A DNA stretch of 64,000 bases, from positions 549,780 to 613,779 of the forward strand of contig RHPI01000026.1 of assembly GCA_009103225.1 (NCBI GenBank). Direction: 5' to 3'. Positions 1 to 10,930 of this stretch are shown here, in pieces (position 1 is the stretch's first letter; each line of letters begins with the position of its first letter). The notes beneath the pieces are model-generated. The model made no database searches. It worked only from the letters and a program-made list of their open reading frames with translations, and had not been told where the DNA came from. The translations under genes were made by a program, and so were the position numbers. This stretch comes from Chlorokybus atmophyticus. Its lineage: Eukaryota; Streptophyta; Chlorokybophyceae; Chlorokybales; Chlorokybaceae.

Positions 1-37
1 CCGTCGCGGGCGCCACCACCCTCATCGCCGCCGCCAT
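1..37 (-). CDS. Possible 5' end of a divergent gene (partial)
   Basis: Reading the minus strand from 37 there is an ATG followed by an Ala/Met/Val/Arg-rich start (MAAAMRVVAPAT) that runs off the window. It resembles the start of an organelle transit peptide and would be divergent from the PSA2-like gene, with about 260 bp between them. On the plus strand the same bases also read open (frame 3, to a stop at about 115), so the assignment is weak. Twelve codons cannot be identified. Confidence 0.22.
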   Translation of the reverse strand, partial: MAAAMRVVAPAT

Positions 38-300
38 GCTGGCACCCGCAAACGCCACGCTAAACTGCACAGCTCACTCAGAGTGCCACGACAGCCTTGT
101 AACCCGTACTTGTACCTCAAGACCCTAAGCAGACCCTTAATGCAACGTAACCCGTGCCGCGGAGAAGATTCTAGACGCGGCATGTGCAGCGGGTCCTGAA
201 CCAACAAGAGTACTATTCTATTGCTGAGGATGGGTTCAGGACGGAATTTGTTGCAAGAAGTTGTCCCCGGGACTAAGGGGTGGAGGAGGCGCGGTTCAGG

Positions 301-1496
301 ATGCAGGCGGCGGCGGCGGCGGCGGCAGCCGGGGTGGGCTTGGGGGTGTCTGCGTTGCCAGGGAAGGCTGCTCCGGCTGCGGCGCTGACGCAGAGAGGTG
401 TAAGGAAGCAGCAGCCGCAGCGGGTGGTGGCGTGTTCTGCTGCGGACAGCGCTGGCCGGCGGCGACCGCAGGAGGAGCAGCCTGCTGCCAGCCCGCCGCC
501 ATCGCAGCAGCAGCAGCCGAACGAGCCGCAGGAGCGCAGCCACCAGCAGCAGTATGTCAGCAGGCGAGTTGCACTGTGCGGGGCGTGCGCGGCGGTTGTA
601 GCCGCCGCCTCCGCCGGCGAGGAGCGCTCCGCCCTTGCGGAGCCGCCCACGGAAGCCCCAGCCTGCAGGAACTGCCGTGGAAGCGGCGCGGTTGTATGTA
701 AGCAATGTTAGCTTGACGATGCGTTTGTTATTGCAAATGGCACAGCCATCCTGTCATGATACTGCCTCATATGCAGTCGCTAAGGGTTTTGCTGTGCTGC
801 AGCAGAGTCTTGCATGCAAGGTTTTTCTCTTTTTTGTACCTTTCTTCAGCCTTGTGCTGAGCATCTGCTGCTCACATTGCTGCGCACAGCGAGTTAGTCG
901 CAGCAGCCTCGGTCATACCTACTTGCATGCCACTTTGTGTACATCTCAGTATCACACAACGTGCATGCAAGGAAGCAGCTGCCAGTCACATGCAGGCTGG
1001 TATGAGTAGTCCATGTCATGCATGGGTTGTGTATGCAGTGAGCGTCTTTCTGTCATCACTTGAAGTATAACATGCAAGGGTACTCATGCAATCTGAGCTC
1101 TGCTTTCACAGGTGACATGTGCGGTGGCACTGGCAAGTGGCGTGCACTAAACAGGAAGCGCACCAAAGACACTTACGAGTTTACCGAGTGTCCCAACTGC
1201 TATGGTACGTTGGCTAATTTGAGACTGTCTGCTATACAGCAGGCAACCGTCTGGTGCTGCATTGAAAAGGTGTACTGTCATGCATGTACAACAGCTCAGA
1301 CCTGGTTGTCACAACATGCCTGTTTGCATGCTGATGTCACTTGCCTCGTGCGTCAGGTAATGGGAAGCTGGTCTGCCCCGTGTGCTTGGGAACTGGAGCT
1401 GCCAACAACAGGGGGTTGTTGAGGCGGCCGGAGTCGAAGGCGCTGCTGGACAAGATGTACCATGGGTCACTCAGGCCAGGCAATACTGGTCTATAG
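301..1496 (+). CDS. PSA2: PSA2-like thylakoid DnaJ-type zinc-finger protein
   Basis: Exons 301-697, 1112-1204 and 1357-1496 join in phase to 209 residues. The first about 110 residues are Ala/Gln/Arg-rich and look like a chloroplast transit peptide with a possible lumen-targeting stretch. From residue 122 a cysteine-rich domain begins with CRNCRGSG, and the exon junctions restore CxxCxGxG-type repeats, including CGGTGKW, ECPNCYGNGK and [10 protein letters not shown], followed by the conserved tail [15 protein letters not shown]. This layout matches the plant PSA2 family (DnaJ zinc finger without a J domain), needed for photosystem I accumulation and acting in the thylakoid lumen as a thiol/chaperone factor. 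That role is family knowledge, not seen here. I took the ATG at 301 because no earlier in-frame ATG exists. The related zinc-finger factors LQY1 and BSD2 fit less well, since the spacing and the [11 protein letters not shown] segment are PSA2-like. Confidence 0.82.
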
Positions 1497-1833
1497 TTGT
1501 GCGGAAGTAGGTTAGACAAACTTGGATGCGTCGCGGAGTTATGCAAACAATGTGGGTAGGTCATTTGCTATTAAATTTGCACTGGTACTTGGTGCATAGG
1601 TACGGTGCTTGAAGCTTGCTGAACTCGCCTATTAGCATCAAGCGAGCAATGTTGGCAGCGTACTTCTTTCCTCCCAAGTGTTTTCAGGACATTGCCTTAG
1701 GTGCAGTCAGCACCAGTGCAGCTTCTTGTGAATTTCTGACGCGACGATGCTTTGTATGTTGCGTGACCGTACAATATACTGGTAACAATAACTACCAAGT
1801 CGTCACATTCCTACCCGACATGTATACAATATA

Positions 1834-1925
1834 AATGACTGCCTGCATTCTGTATGTTGCCTACACTTGCATGTTTGTTGCATGAGCCAACATACGCCAC
1901 ATTTTATGTACAATGAATGTCGCTT
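1834..1925 (+). repeat. Dispersed repeat, copy A (copy B at 43617-43715)
   Basis: About 90 bp beginning AATGACTGCCTGCAT, with the shared blocks CTGTATGTTGCCTACACTTG and ATACGCCACATT, recur in the same orientation at 43617-43715 with scattered differences. No coding potential is evident. It is probably part of an unclassified mobile or satellite-like element. Confidence 0.65.
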
Positions 1926-2283
1926 GCATAGAAAACATCACACTATCAGCACCTACAGTTGTAGTTGTCTGCTTGTTGTTGATGTTGCTATTGCTATTGC
2001 TATTGGTTTGCCCAGTCTCAGACTCACTGCTATACCCTATGCACGCGTATACCATTAATGTCACGCCTATAAGGCTGGCTAAAGTCATTCTCTGTTCCTT
2101 ACTTATGTAAGTAAGATGAGACCAGGTGCGTTTTCCATGTCATAAGCATGTGTAGTGCTTGTGGGGTGGCTCTCACGTGGTCTGCTCTTGAGCCTATGAG
2201 GCCTTGAGTGAGATAAACTACACACAAGGTATTGCATATCAGCAAGCACAGAGCTGGTCGGTACCATTGAGACATGGCCCTGT

Positions 2284-2445
2284 GAGCCATGTGTTCGTAT
2301 GTGTGTGCATATGTTTGCATGTGCATATGTCCGCATATGAGTGCATATGTGAGGATATGATGGTACGTACTAGATGTATGCATGCATGCGCATATGTGTG
2401 CATATGCGCGCATATGTATGCGTAGGGATGCATATGTATGCATGT
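2284..2445. repeat. CATATG/TGTGCATATG-rich low-complexity tract
   Basis: The hexamer CATATG recurs many times with alternating purine/pyrimidine spacers (GTGTGCATATG, GCGCATATGTATG). It behaves as a degenerate microsatellite and creates false ORFs on both strands. Confidence 0.75.
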
Positions 2446-2448
2446 GTG

Positions 2449-2590
2449 TGATGTCCTAGGCTGATATGACCAGCTAAGGACGTTCACATTGCCCAAGGGT
2501 GATGTTTGTGATGTCCAAGGCTGATGTGACCAGCCACGGACGTTCACAATGTCCGAGGCTGAGGCTGATGTGTGATCAGTCTTGGACATT
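2449..2590 (+). repeat. Tandem repeat, unit about 60 bp
   Basis: Two diverged units start GTGATGTCC(T/A)AGGCTGAT and share ATGACCAGC and GGACGTTCACA. A degraded third part (GTGTGATCAGTCTTGGAC) follows. Non-coding, no relation to known elements recognised. Confidence 0.65.
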
Positions 2591-3936
2591 AAACAAGAGG
2601 TCCAAGGGCTGATGTGGCAGCCGCTAGACATGAGTTGTGGTCAACGCAGCCATGACAAAGCAAGTAGCCTTGGACTTGGTTAATCTAGGTCGGAGAGTAG
2701 CAAAGAGGGGGTATATGAACGGCCTCAACAAGTGTTGAAGGAGCTCAGCATGTGCATACTCGACTCTTGTGTGTGGGGTGCCTAGTTTAATTATTCAAGG
2801 GGCTCTCCCTCTCATCCCATGTGGGGTGTGATGCTTGTGGCAGCTCTGCACATGTGTGTGGGGTGTGCTTGAGTGTGCATGTGTGTGGGAGCTGAGTAGA
2901 GAGGTTGGTGGCATCCTCTCCTTCCTTGGTGCGGTGCTGTGACTTCCCTTTCAAGGTACTGCACCGTGTGTTGCTGGTCGAGCTTCCGGAAGTAAGTCCT
3001 TGTGCTTGTGCATAAGTTTGCCAAGCCGTACAGCAAGTAAGTGAGTGGTATTGTTACAATTAATACACATTGAAGGGTTGTTGCTACAAGTTTTTGACAT
3101 CACATATAAGCACCCAGCATTATTAATCATCGTGAATTTTGTTCATAACCTGCGTATAAACGTACATGGTAATCGTTATTACAAGGTACTTGATGCAAAA
3201 GTGATGCGTCGTGTATTAACTGTATATGTATGCACATACCATAAATACATACATATATATTAATGTGTTGCCGCCGCCAATGACAATCAGCCCCCCTATT
3301 ATGCAGTATGCAAGCATTGTTATCTGCTTAAGATCGTGCTACAAAGTACTCGAATTATGCAATTGTATATTGACCGTGATACGATAATAAAACGTACATT
3401 ACTGTTTACTATATAGATTATGGCTGAAGTTTAATAAAAACGGTTCTTTTGCAATGCTAATAGACGTGTGTATGTAGTCATAACAATGGTTGCATGCTAT
3501 GTGCAAGCCTGCTACTTTCTGACTTTAAAGTTATCAATCATATGTGAGGCGGGGCCCGATGACAAACACATGCATGTGGGGAAGTTGTAAGATAGATTCG
3601 ATTCTCAAAAAAGGGATGTGTGTGCAATCTATGCATGACGGCAGTTTATATGTTATGCAGCACCTTTACCATACAACGTGCTTTACATGTAGGTTGTTTA
3701 CATTGTACATGTAGACAACCAATCAAAGCAATGCTAACCTGAGACCGCATATAACTTAATGCATATATGTCTATGTTTATGTACACGTACGTGTACATAG
3801 ACATATACATATACCTTGGCATTAACGTCTTCACCTCTATCGGCTGCGTTGTGCGGCATGCTATGTACATGTTGAAGTATATATCGTATATGGTAAAATA
3901 TAGGGCTTAAAATACAATAAAGCCCCCCCCCCCCCC

Positions 3937-4206
3937 NNNNNNNNNNNNNNNNNNNNNNNNNNNNNNNNNNNNNNNNNNNNNNNNNNNNNNNNNNNNNNNN
4001 NNNNNNNNNNNNNNNNNNNNNNNNNNNNNNNNNNNNNNNNNNNNNNNNNNNNNNNNNNNNNNNNNNNNNNNNNNNNNNNNNNNNNNNNNNNNNNNNNNNN
4101 NNNNNNNNNNNNNNNNNNNNNNNNNNNNNNNNNNNNNNNNNNNNNNNNNNNNNNNNNNNNNNNNNNNNNNNNNNNNNNNNNNNNNNNNNNNNNNNNNNNN
4201 NNNNNN
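3937..4206. other. Assembly gap (270 N)
   Basis: A run of N directly follows a run of 14 C (3923-3936) and is followed by CCC plus a run of A. Nothing inside can be annotated. Confidence 0.99.
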
Positions 4207-4760
4207 CCCAAAAAAAAACCTTTGTGCAGGTAGTTCGGCAGATCGACGCTAATTGCCACTGCGTGCTTGCATGCACATAGATCCAGCCCTCATAGTGTAG
4301 CTGGCTGCATGCTGCTTGTTGTGGTGTGATTATATTTGCTTTATTATTGTTGCCTTGCTGCTTGTTTACACCATTGCTTGCGGCCCCTTTGCTGTGACCC
4401 TATGATACCAACACGATGTGCTCATCAAACGGCCAGCAACATGTGTATTACTCAACTTCAAGCCAGTCCAAGCCTAACCATGTGCCAGAGACCGCTGTGA
4501 GTGGAACCTACGCCAGATTTATGCAGCACGGAGCTTGCCACCTGACACAAGCGTGGCTCGGGTGCGGTACCAGCCATGTTTGTGTCAGAGATGCCACATC
4601 AAGTAAATCAACACGCGCAGGCAATATTTTCCTGTGGAATCAGCCAGCGGCGTCGCAAGGCACTAGGTCTACGACGTCGTCCTGACGCCTGCTATTGCTA
4701 GTGCCAGTGGCACCAGCTTTTATTGAAGTGGCACCAGAATTGCTGCATGCTATTGATGGC

Positions 4761-4821
4761 AAGCATCAGCAGCTGTATGCTGTGAAGCAGCATGCTTCAC
4801 AGCATACAGCTGCTGATGCTT
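4761..4821. repeat. Perfect inverted repeat, 29-bp arms, 3-nt loop
   Basis: The left arm 4761-4789 is exactly complementary to the right arm 4793-4821, with GCA between them. As RNA this is an uninterrupted 29-bp hairpin, and as DNA it is a cruciform-capable palindrome. It lies about 360 bp upstream of the inferred SUT copy 1 start. It could be a miniature element remnant or a small-RNA precursor. Confidence 0.95.
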
Positions 4822-4923
4822 GTTCTTTGTGCTGATGCTGATGAGAGGCGTATGGTATTAGCCACTTACACCTACTGCGCTTCCAAGTGCAATTGGCGTT
4901 GAGGGCGTATGCAGGAGTGCTCT

Positions 4924-4925
<2 letters not shown>

Positions 4926-4954
<29 letters not shown>
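4926..4954 (+). repeat. GGC trinucleotide microsatellite in SUT copy 1 leader
   Basis: A GGC run of about nine to ten units. The duplicated segment has a shorter, interrupted counterpart near 34598-34612 on the other strand. No start codon frame is supported through it, so it probably lies in the promoter or 5' UTR. Confidence 0.7.
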
Positions 4955-5183
4955 TGTCCCGCTCTTTGTTGTCGTCGTTGTCGTTGTTGCTGCTGGGAGA
5001 GTGTATACTTGCATGTCGTCGTCCTGACGGCTCTTTGCATGTTTTGCGTCTCAGCCGCAGTGCGTAGCAAGCTGGGCATTATGCCGTCGTCTGCGCCGTG
5101 CAAGTGCAATTAAGGCATTGACACCTTGCTTGCTGAGACGGCATGTGGTGAAGCTATACAATAAGAGTAGCAGACCGGTCGAA

Positions 5184-8100
5184 ATGCTGGGAATGTTTGC
5201 GAGGAGACGGCCAGATGTACACAGCTTGCAAGGTGAGAGCTGCTTCGCTCCGTGCTGGTGCTAAGCCGTGAAGGTGTTGCATGAAAAGTGCTGAGCTCGT
5301 CCGGCTTACGTATGGTTTACCAAAGCGCTCCTCAGCTTGTACAGCTGTTGAGCATGCACCGTTTGCACTTTTGCAACTTTGGCTCAAGTATTGGTATCGG
5401 CTATAGTGAGTAGCATGTCGATGTTATTCCATTCGTCTTGACAACAGTTGTTTTCGGCACACGTTTTGCCGCAATATATGCTTGTATTACCATAATTTGA
5501 GTAGGTCTGCTCTGGCGGTTGTGCTTGCTGCGGTGCATGCAAGTTTTGTGCGGCTAGTTGACATGACACAAAGCCTTGTTGCCAGCACATGTTGATGGTG
5601 CTAATGGCTGCAAATTTTACCAGCTGGGTTGTGTGGTAAAGGCAGCATGCAAACCTCTATGGTACACGCGTTTTGCAACAGCGGTTTGCAGTGGCGCACT
5701 GGTTGTGTTATGGGCTTCGCCAAGTATACCGTTCCTGTTCAGGTGCTGACAAGGGGCAGTATGAACGGGTTAGCACATCAACAACTAGCTTCAATGTGGG
5801 GAGTTCCGGCAGCAAAGCGGGTGCTTCACTACTCACTTTGGCAGCCGCTACCATGGTGGTAGCTGGTGTGCAGTTTGGGTGGGCATTGCAGCTGTCACTT
5901 CTCACCCCTTATGTACAGGTTTGTTTGGTGTGCAGTGCACATACAGCTTTGCTTGACACATGACATGCCGCATGCATGCATTGCGGACTGGTGCCTTGCA
6001 GACACTGTGGCTTGCACCCCCGCATGCATGCGTGAGGGTGTGCAAGTCATGGTGTCTGCACAACCGTTGCATCCGCAACTCCCTGAAGACAGTTGGCAGG
6101 AACTGGGCATTCCTCACAAATGGACGTCTTTCATATGGCTTTGTGGACCAATGACGGGAATTGTGGTGAGCTGATGCCTCAGTGGGGATAAGCAGCTTGT
6201 ACAGGCCCCAGCTCTCGTCGTAACAGTAACTATGCCTTTCTGCTGTGTCCCACCATTGCGTGCCTTTGCAGGTTCAACCGTATGTCGGCGTTTGGAGCGA
6301 TAGCAGCCGACACAGGTGGGGACGACGGAGACCATTCATCCTGTCAGGGGCAGTCATGGTCCTGTCAGCGGTAAGTGATTGAATCAGTCCATCTATATAT
6401 CACTTGTCATGACAATCAATTGTCATTATTGCCTGGTTGGGATAACAACGCATGCAGTAGTTATAGCGCTTAACATGTGTACTATGTTGTATGGCTTTAC
6501 AGCAAATGTCGTCAAACAACTCAATATGTCATTTCTGCAGGTGCTGCTCATAGCCTATTCTGCTGATATTGGCTATGCTCTAGGCGATGATGTCGACCAA
6601 AAGTAAGACTATATGCAGAGCTCGATTTGCCGCTTGTTGGTAGTCAATGCAACGTTGATCATGCAGCCGGCGGCCATGGGCGATATTGCTGTTCATTCTT
6701 GGGTTTTGGTTGCTGGACGTGGCCAACAACACAATACAGGTATTCATAAGGGTGCCTAGCATGTTTGTGCCCGCTACTAGGGCATGTTTTGCCTAGATTA
6801 GCACGGCTTTGACAGTGCCTATGCTGGTCAGGGGCCAAGCCGAGCCCTGATTGCAGACCTCTCAGGTCTGAGTGGTTTATTCCCTGGCCTGACAGCTTCG
6901 CACACACGGAAACTTTGTGCTGCTGTGAGCAAGCAAAATGCATGCATTCTAGCTCAGGTTGTTGACAAGTTGTGTCTCACAGGCGATGAGGGACAGGAGC
7001 TGGGCAATGCTTTGTACAGTGCATGGATGGGGCTTGGTAACATTCTGGGGTACTCTGCCGGCGCTACTTCACGCTGGCACGAATGGTTCCCAAGGTTGCA
7101 AACTGCCTCATGTACTGTCGCTTGTGCAGATCTCAAAGGCGCCTTCATAGCTGCCACAGTGCGTAAGCTTGATGGCCAGCTGGCATTGCCAGTGTCTGTT
7201 CAACTGCTTCTGCTCTCAATCTGCTTTGTACTGTGCTTGTCATCACTTCGCATGCTTGGCAGGTATTTCTGGCTGTTTCTACGGGAGTGTCAATATGCAG
7301 CGCCAATGAAACACCGCTGCCAGAGCTGTTAGCTCATAAAAGCGAGGAAGAAGCGGATGAAGAGGCGGAGTTGAGGGCGTCTGAGCTCCCAGCCCTTTTC
7401 GTTCGCGGAGGCACCATACAAGAGCGCTTCAATAGAATGTTGAAGAGGATGAACTTATCACCAGCCATGCGCGCTTGCCTTATCGTGCAGGTAATGCATG
7501 TGCTGCAACACGACATGGGATCGTGGTGCAGTGCCTTGTTGATTCAAACGTTAACCCTGTTCTTCGCACAGGGGCTGACATGGTTTGGTTGGTTTCCATT
7601 CTTGCTATTCGACACCGACTGGATGGGTCGACATGTATTTGGCGGACAGCCAGCAAGCGACTCGCATGATGGCCCTGCTCAGGCTGCACGACGAGCTGCC
7701 GCTTACCGCGCCGGTGTGCATGCGGGCTCCCTCGGCCTGCTGCTGAACTCGGTAAGCCAGTGGATTTCAGTCAGTCTGTATGAAGCAGTCATGGTTTGCG
7801 TGCGGACTGCAGTAGCTCCGCTTGCAACGATATGATTGGCGTTGAGCAACCGTGTGTGAAGTGGTCAGCATATGTACCACATGACAGCAAGGTTCCAACG
7901 ATGCCAGAGGAAAACATGGCAATTGTCAGGCAACATGTTTTGCACTTTGTGTCGTGTAGGTATTGTGTGTGGCTTGACATTAAGTGCAGGTTGCAGCTTT
8001 GGTGTTCTCGCTGTTTCTTAAGCCTATCTGCGCTCGTTTTGGGAACCGTTTGGTGTGGGCATTCGGGAACTTGTTGTATGGCGTCCTTCTGGCTTGCACA

Positions 8101-8895
8101 TTGCTCGTAGCGCAAAGAGACGGTTCTCCTGCCTCCGCGCTGGCCAAAGTGCTCGCTGTAACTATCTTTGCATTCCTCGGGATATCATGGGCGGTATGTT
8201 GCGTCCATCGCTTGGCCTGTTGTCACCCATCTCACATGTGCTGTTACTGCAGACTAATAAGGTGCTGTTGACTCAGATTACGATGGTAGTGCCTTACGCA
8301 CTGACTGCTGAGTACACGGCAGAATCTGGTGGCGGACAAGGTATGTAAAAATTCAGGCATGTCTGCACTATGTGACAGCAGCTTCGTGTTGTGGCAATCC
8401 AATGACCACTTCTGAGCTGCATCGGAGGCAACTCCCTCTTAGATTCATACCGTCCAACTCTGTAATCGGAGGCAACTCCTTTGCAGGTTTGGCCATGGGC
8501 GTGCTCAACTTGGCCATCGTCTTCCCGCAAGTGAGTGCTGAACGCTGCATGCACACTTAAGGATGTTGCTTTAATTGAGTTTCGCTCGCATGGGTGTGCT
8601 CACTCCAATGGACTCTTTCTGTGTTCAGGTGCTAGTATCAATGTATGCCGGCCCGATGGACTCCCTTTTTGGTGGCGCTAACGAGCCGAGCTTCGTTCTG
8701 GCTTCGCTCTGGGGTTTTGCTGCTGCAGCAGCAGCAGCATACTTGTTACCGAGCCCAAAACAAGGCTCGCTGAAACAAGTGGACGGCTTAACCATTTCCA
8801 ACCATAGACGGACGAATACCACACAATACAGTCACAATAACAGCTACATTCAAGTGCATAGCGCCCACGTGGTGCACGTGCAGAAAGTGCAATAA
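5184..8895 (+). CDS. SUT: Sucrose transporter (SUT/SUC, GPH family), copy 1
   Basis: Fourteen exons (5184-5232, 5743-5918, 6100-6165, 6272-6370, 6541-6602, 6667-6739, 6832-6865, 6983-7158, 7263-7490, 7572-7751, 7990-8193, 8277-8340, 8487-8530, 8629-8895) join in phase to 573 residues, the usual SUT size. Family signatures are [19 protein letters not shown] in TM1, [16 protein letters not shown], the R-x-G-R-R-R-P loop (residues 110-118), LDVANN and [10 protein letters not shown]. These major-facilitator proteins couple sucrose, maltose or other glucoside uptake to protons; the substrate here is inferred from family only. The central loop (exon 9) is acidic. The C-terminal about 45 residues after PSPKQ are unlike copy 2. 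The start is set by homology of exon 1 (ARRRPDV) to copy 2; the ATG at 5193 is the alternative matching copy 2. Whether it sits in the plasma membrane or an internal membrane cannot be told. Confidence 0.9.
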
Positions 8896-8993
8896 TCGTA
8901 AGTGATAACTTGCTCACAATGCGCAACAAGACGCACATGTCCAGGTGACTGTAATTGCCATGCTTGTATGACCAACAGGAGCGCAGTAGTGGT

Positions 8994-9021
8994 ACCCTGC
9001 CATTACGCGTAGTGGCAGGGT
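8994..9021. repeat. Hairpin downstream of SUT copy 1
   Basis: ACCCTGCCATTA and TAGTGGCAGGGT pair with one mismatch around a CGCG loop, about 100 bp after the stop codon. It could be a 3' UTR structure; function unknown. Confidence 0.6.
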
Positions 9022-9954
9022 TAGAGGTAGTAAATAGATAGCACTACAGTACAGAATTATAGTACAGGCGATTAAGATGATTAAGTTGATGAGTGGTTGT
9101 GAGACTGCACGTTCACATAGAATCAAATAAGCGTAATGCCCTTTGCATCTCTTGTACACATAAATATGATATTATGCACATGCCCATTAGGGTACAACCC
9201 ATATGCAATTACAAGCACATGCATGCCACAATCCTCGCATATTATATGTTGTATGGCGATGTTGAACATTGCATAAATTGTAAACAATGCACAACCAGTA
9301 TATGCATGTGCATGTGGTATATAACAACGGGCTAGTGCCCTTACAGTTGTTGCGTTTGCGCACTGTATTGTGTTATTTAAATATTAAAGAAGGCAACATG
9401 TAAGCACGTGGATATCAAATGAACCTCTATTACAGCTTGCGGGCATTGCAATGCTTGACGCGCAAGTGGCCAACCAAGCATGAATGCAACTGACGGCGTT
9501 TGATCACGAGAACCATTGCCAATAGCATCAATGCCATCGTCGTCGTCGCGATAATGTGTTTATAGTCATAACGCATGCAAGAGAGAGAGCAAGTGGTTAG
9601 CTCTTTATCCTGCGCCCTTTCTTGCCCCGTTATCGCCCTCAGGGCGTAGCAGAAAAGATGCTAATGAAATAACCTTGCGAAAATACATCGCATTTTTCCT
9701 TACGTGCACAAAGATTACGTGCAATTGCATTGCATATCCCGTCACGCCATGCATAATGGATGCCACAATCATACACGTGACGCATGATGACTACCGGCAG
9801 TGCTAAGACTATTCCATACAAGCAAATATAAGTTCAAGCAATTGAATGCGGACATCGCAACTTCAATAGCAATGCACCGCTTTTGCATTCGCTTGCATGT
9901 CGGCCTCATAAATCTATATACAAGCCTCATGACATCTTGAAGGAATCGATAACA

Positions 9955-10320
9955 AGTTAACTTTGATGTTTAGCAGTTGTGAGAAAATTTGGTATTTGAC
10001 ATAAACTGCATTGCTATTGTTATGGAGGCCGGATATATAGGCTTTTCGGTAGTACGAATACAATTAAGCCAGGGTGCACAAGCAACTTTAAGGACTTTGT
10101 ATTGAGTTAATGCTGATGTTTATGAATTGCGAGGAAATTCGGTTATTGACATAAACAGCGTTGCTACCGTTACAGGGGCCGGGTACATAGATTTTCCGGG
10201 TGGTACAGATGCAGTTATGCCAAAGTGCATAAGCACAGGCAACTTGAAAGACTTGGTAACGCGTATATTCCGATTAACCTTCCGGTGGTTCAGATGTAGT
10301 CATGCCAGAGTGCACAAGCT
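9955..10320 (+). repeat. Diverged tandem repeat, unit about 145 bp
   Basis: Two units share GATGTTTA, TTGACATAAAC, GGCCGG(A/G)TA, ATA, TTTTC, GGT, AAG and CACAAGC landmarks in order (about 9960-10095 and 10110-10240). A partial third (GGTGGTTCAGATG, CATGCCAGAGTGCACAAG) follows at 10280-10320. Non-coding. Confidence 0.6.
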
Positions 10321-10930
10321 CAAGCTCAAGCACACGCAAAGAAACAGCAAACCGAAACAGTGGCAAGGGCAAATTATCAAGGCGATGGTGTGGGCATGCT
10401 TTGTTATGTGCTCATAGCTAAATGCACGAGCGGGGTGGTTGGGGCGTCGGGCAGCAACAACAAGCAGGACAGACCTGAGCAACATGTGGTTATACATGTT
10501 TCATCACACGGCATGCGCCAGTCGATCTTGCCCTAATGTCACATTGTATGTTGGCAACGTAAACGACAAAAAAGCTGAGGCAAGTGCAAGTGCATCATGA
10601 CTCAAAATCACATCCGTTAAGTAACTTAGCGAGGTGGTCCGAACACCGTTTCTCCAAGAGCATGCGAGCGCTTTCCGAACGTGGCTCTTACAGCGAGGGC
10701 AGACTGTATTGTTGTCCGCGGCGCGGCTAGAGGTTTCTTCGCGCAAGCTGACTTGGCTCAGCTGAGCAAGCAGCTGCCGTCCAGTCCCAAGCTAGTGTCA
10801 CTTGCCGTGGCCTAAGGCGGCGGCGGAGGTGGAGCAGGCGGCGGCGGTGGAGGAAGGGGCAGGAGAAGAAGGAGGTGGTGGAGGGGAACGTGGAGGAATA
10901 CGCAAGGGGAGGCAGGCTAGCGCGCCAGCA

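Larger units (their letters stand above)
1497..5183. other. Repeat-rich intergenic spacer
   Basis: I see no gene in these 3.7 kb. It holds a dispersed repeat (1834-1925), a CATATG-rich tract, a 60-bp tandem repeat, an AT-rich stretch (about 3050-3900), an assembly gap, a perfect hairpin and a GGC microsatellite. From about 4450 to 5183 the sequence is similar to the reverse complement of about 34330-35080, so it is the upstream part of the duplicated SUT segment and probably carries the SUT copy 1 promoter and 5' UTR. Confidence 0.6.
8896..10930. other. Intergenic spacer
   Basis: No gene recognised. It contains a short hairpin just after the SUT gene, an AT-rich middle and a diverged tandem repeat (9955-10320). 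The last few hundred bases (from about 10440) become GC-richer and probably contain the promoter and 5' UTR of the alpha2-delta-like gene. An 80-codon minus-strand ORF at 10504-10746 has a CPRC motif but no other support. Confidence 0.5.

Noticed and set aside
22-705. 227-codon minus-strand ORF rich in Leu/Arg opposite the PSA2-like first exon
   Set aside because: It is the antisense shadow of the GC-rich transit-peptide exon; no domain is visible, and the plus-strand exons join to a known family.
2099-2631. CATATG-rich repeats considered as a CRISPR-like array
   Set aside because: The units are degenerate microsatellite words without regular spacers, and the genome is eukaryotic.
3734-4276. 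Minus-strand ORFs across the 270-N gap
   Set aside because: They consist mostly of unknown residues; no coding evidence on either side.
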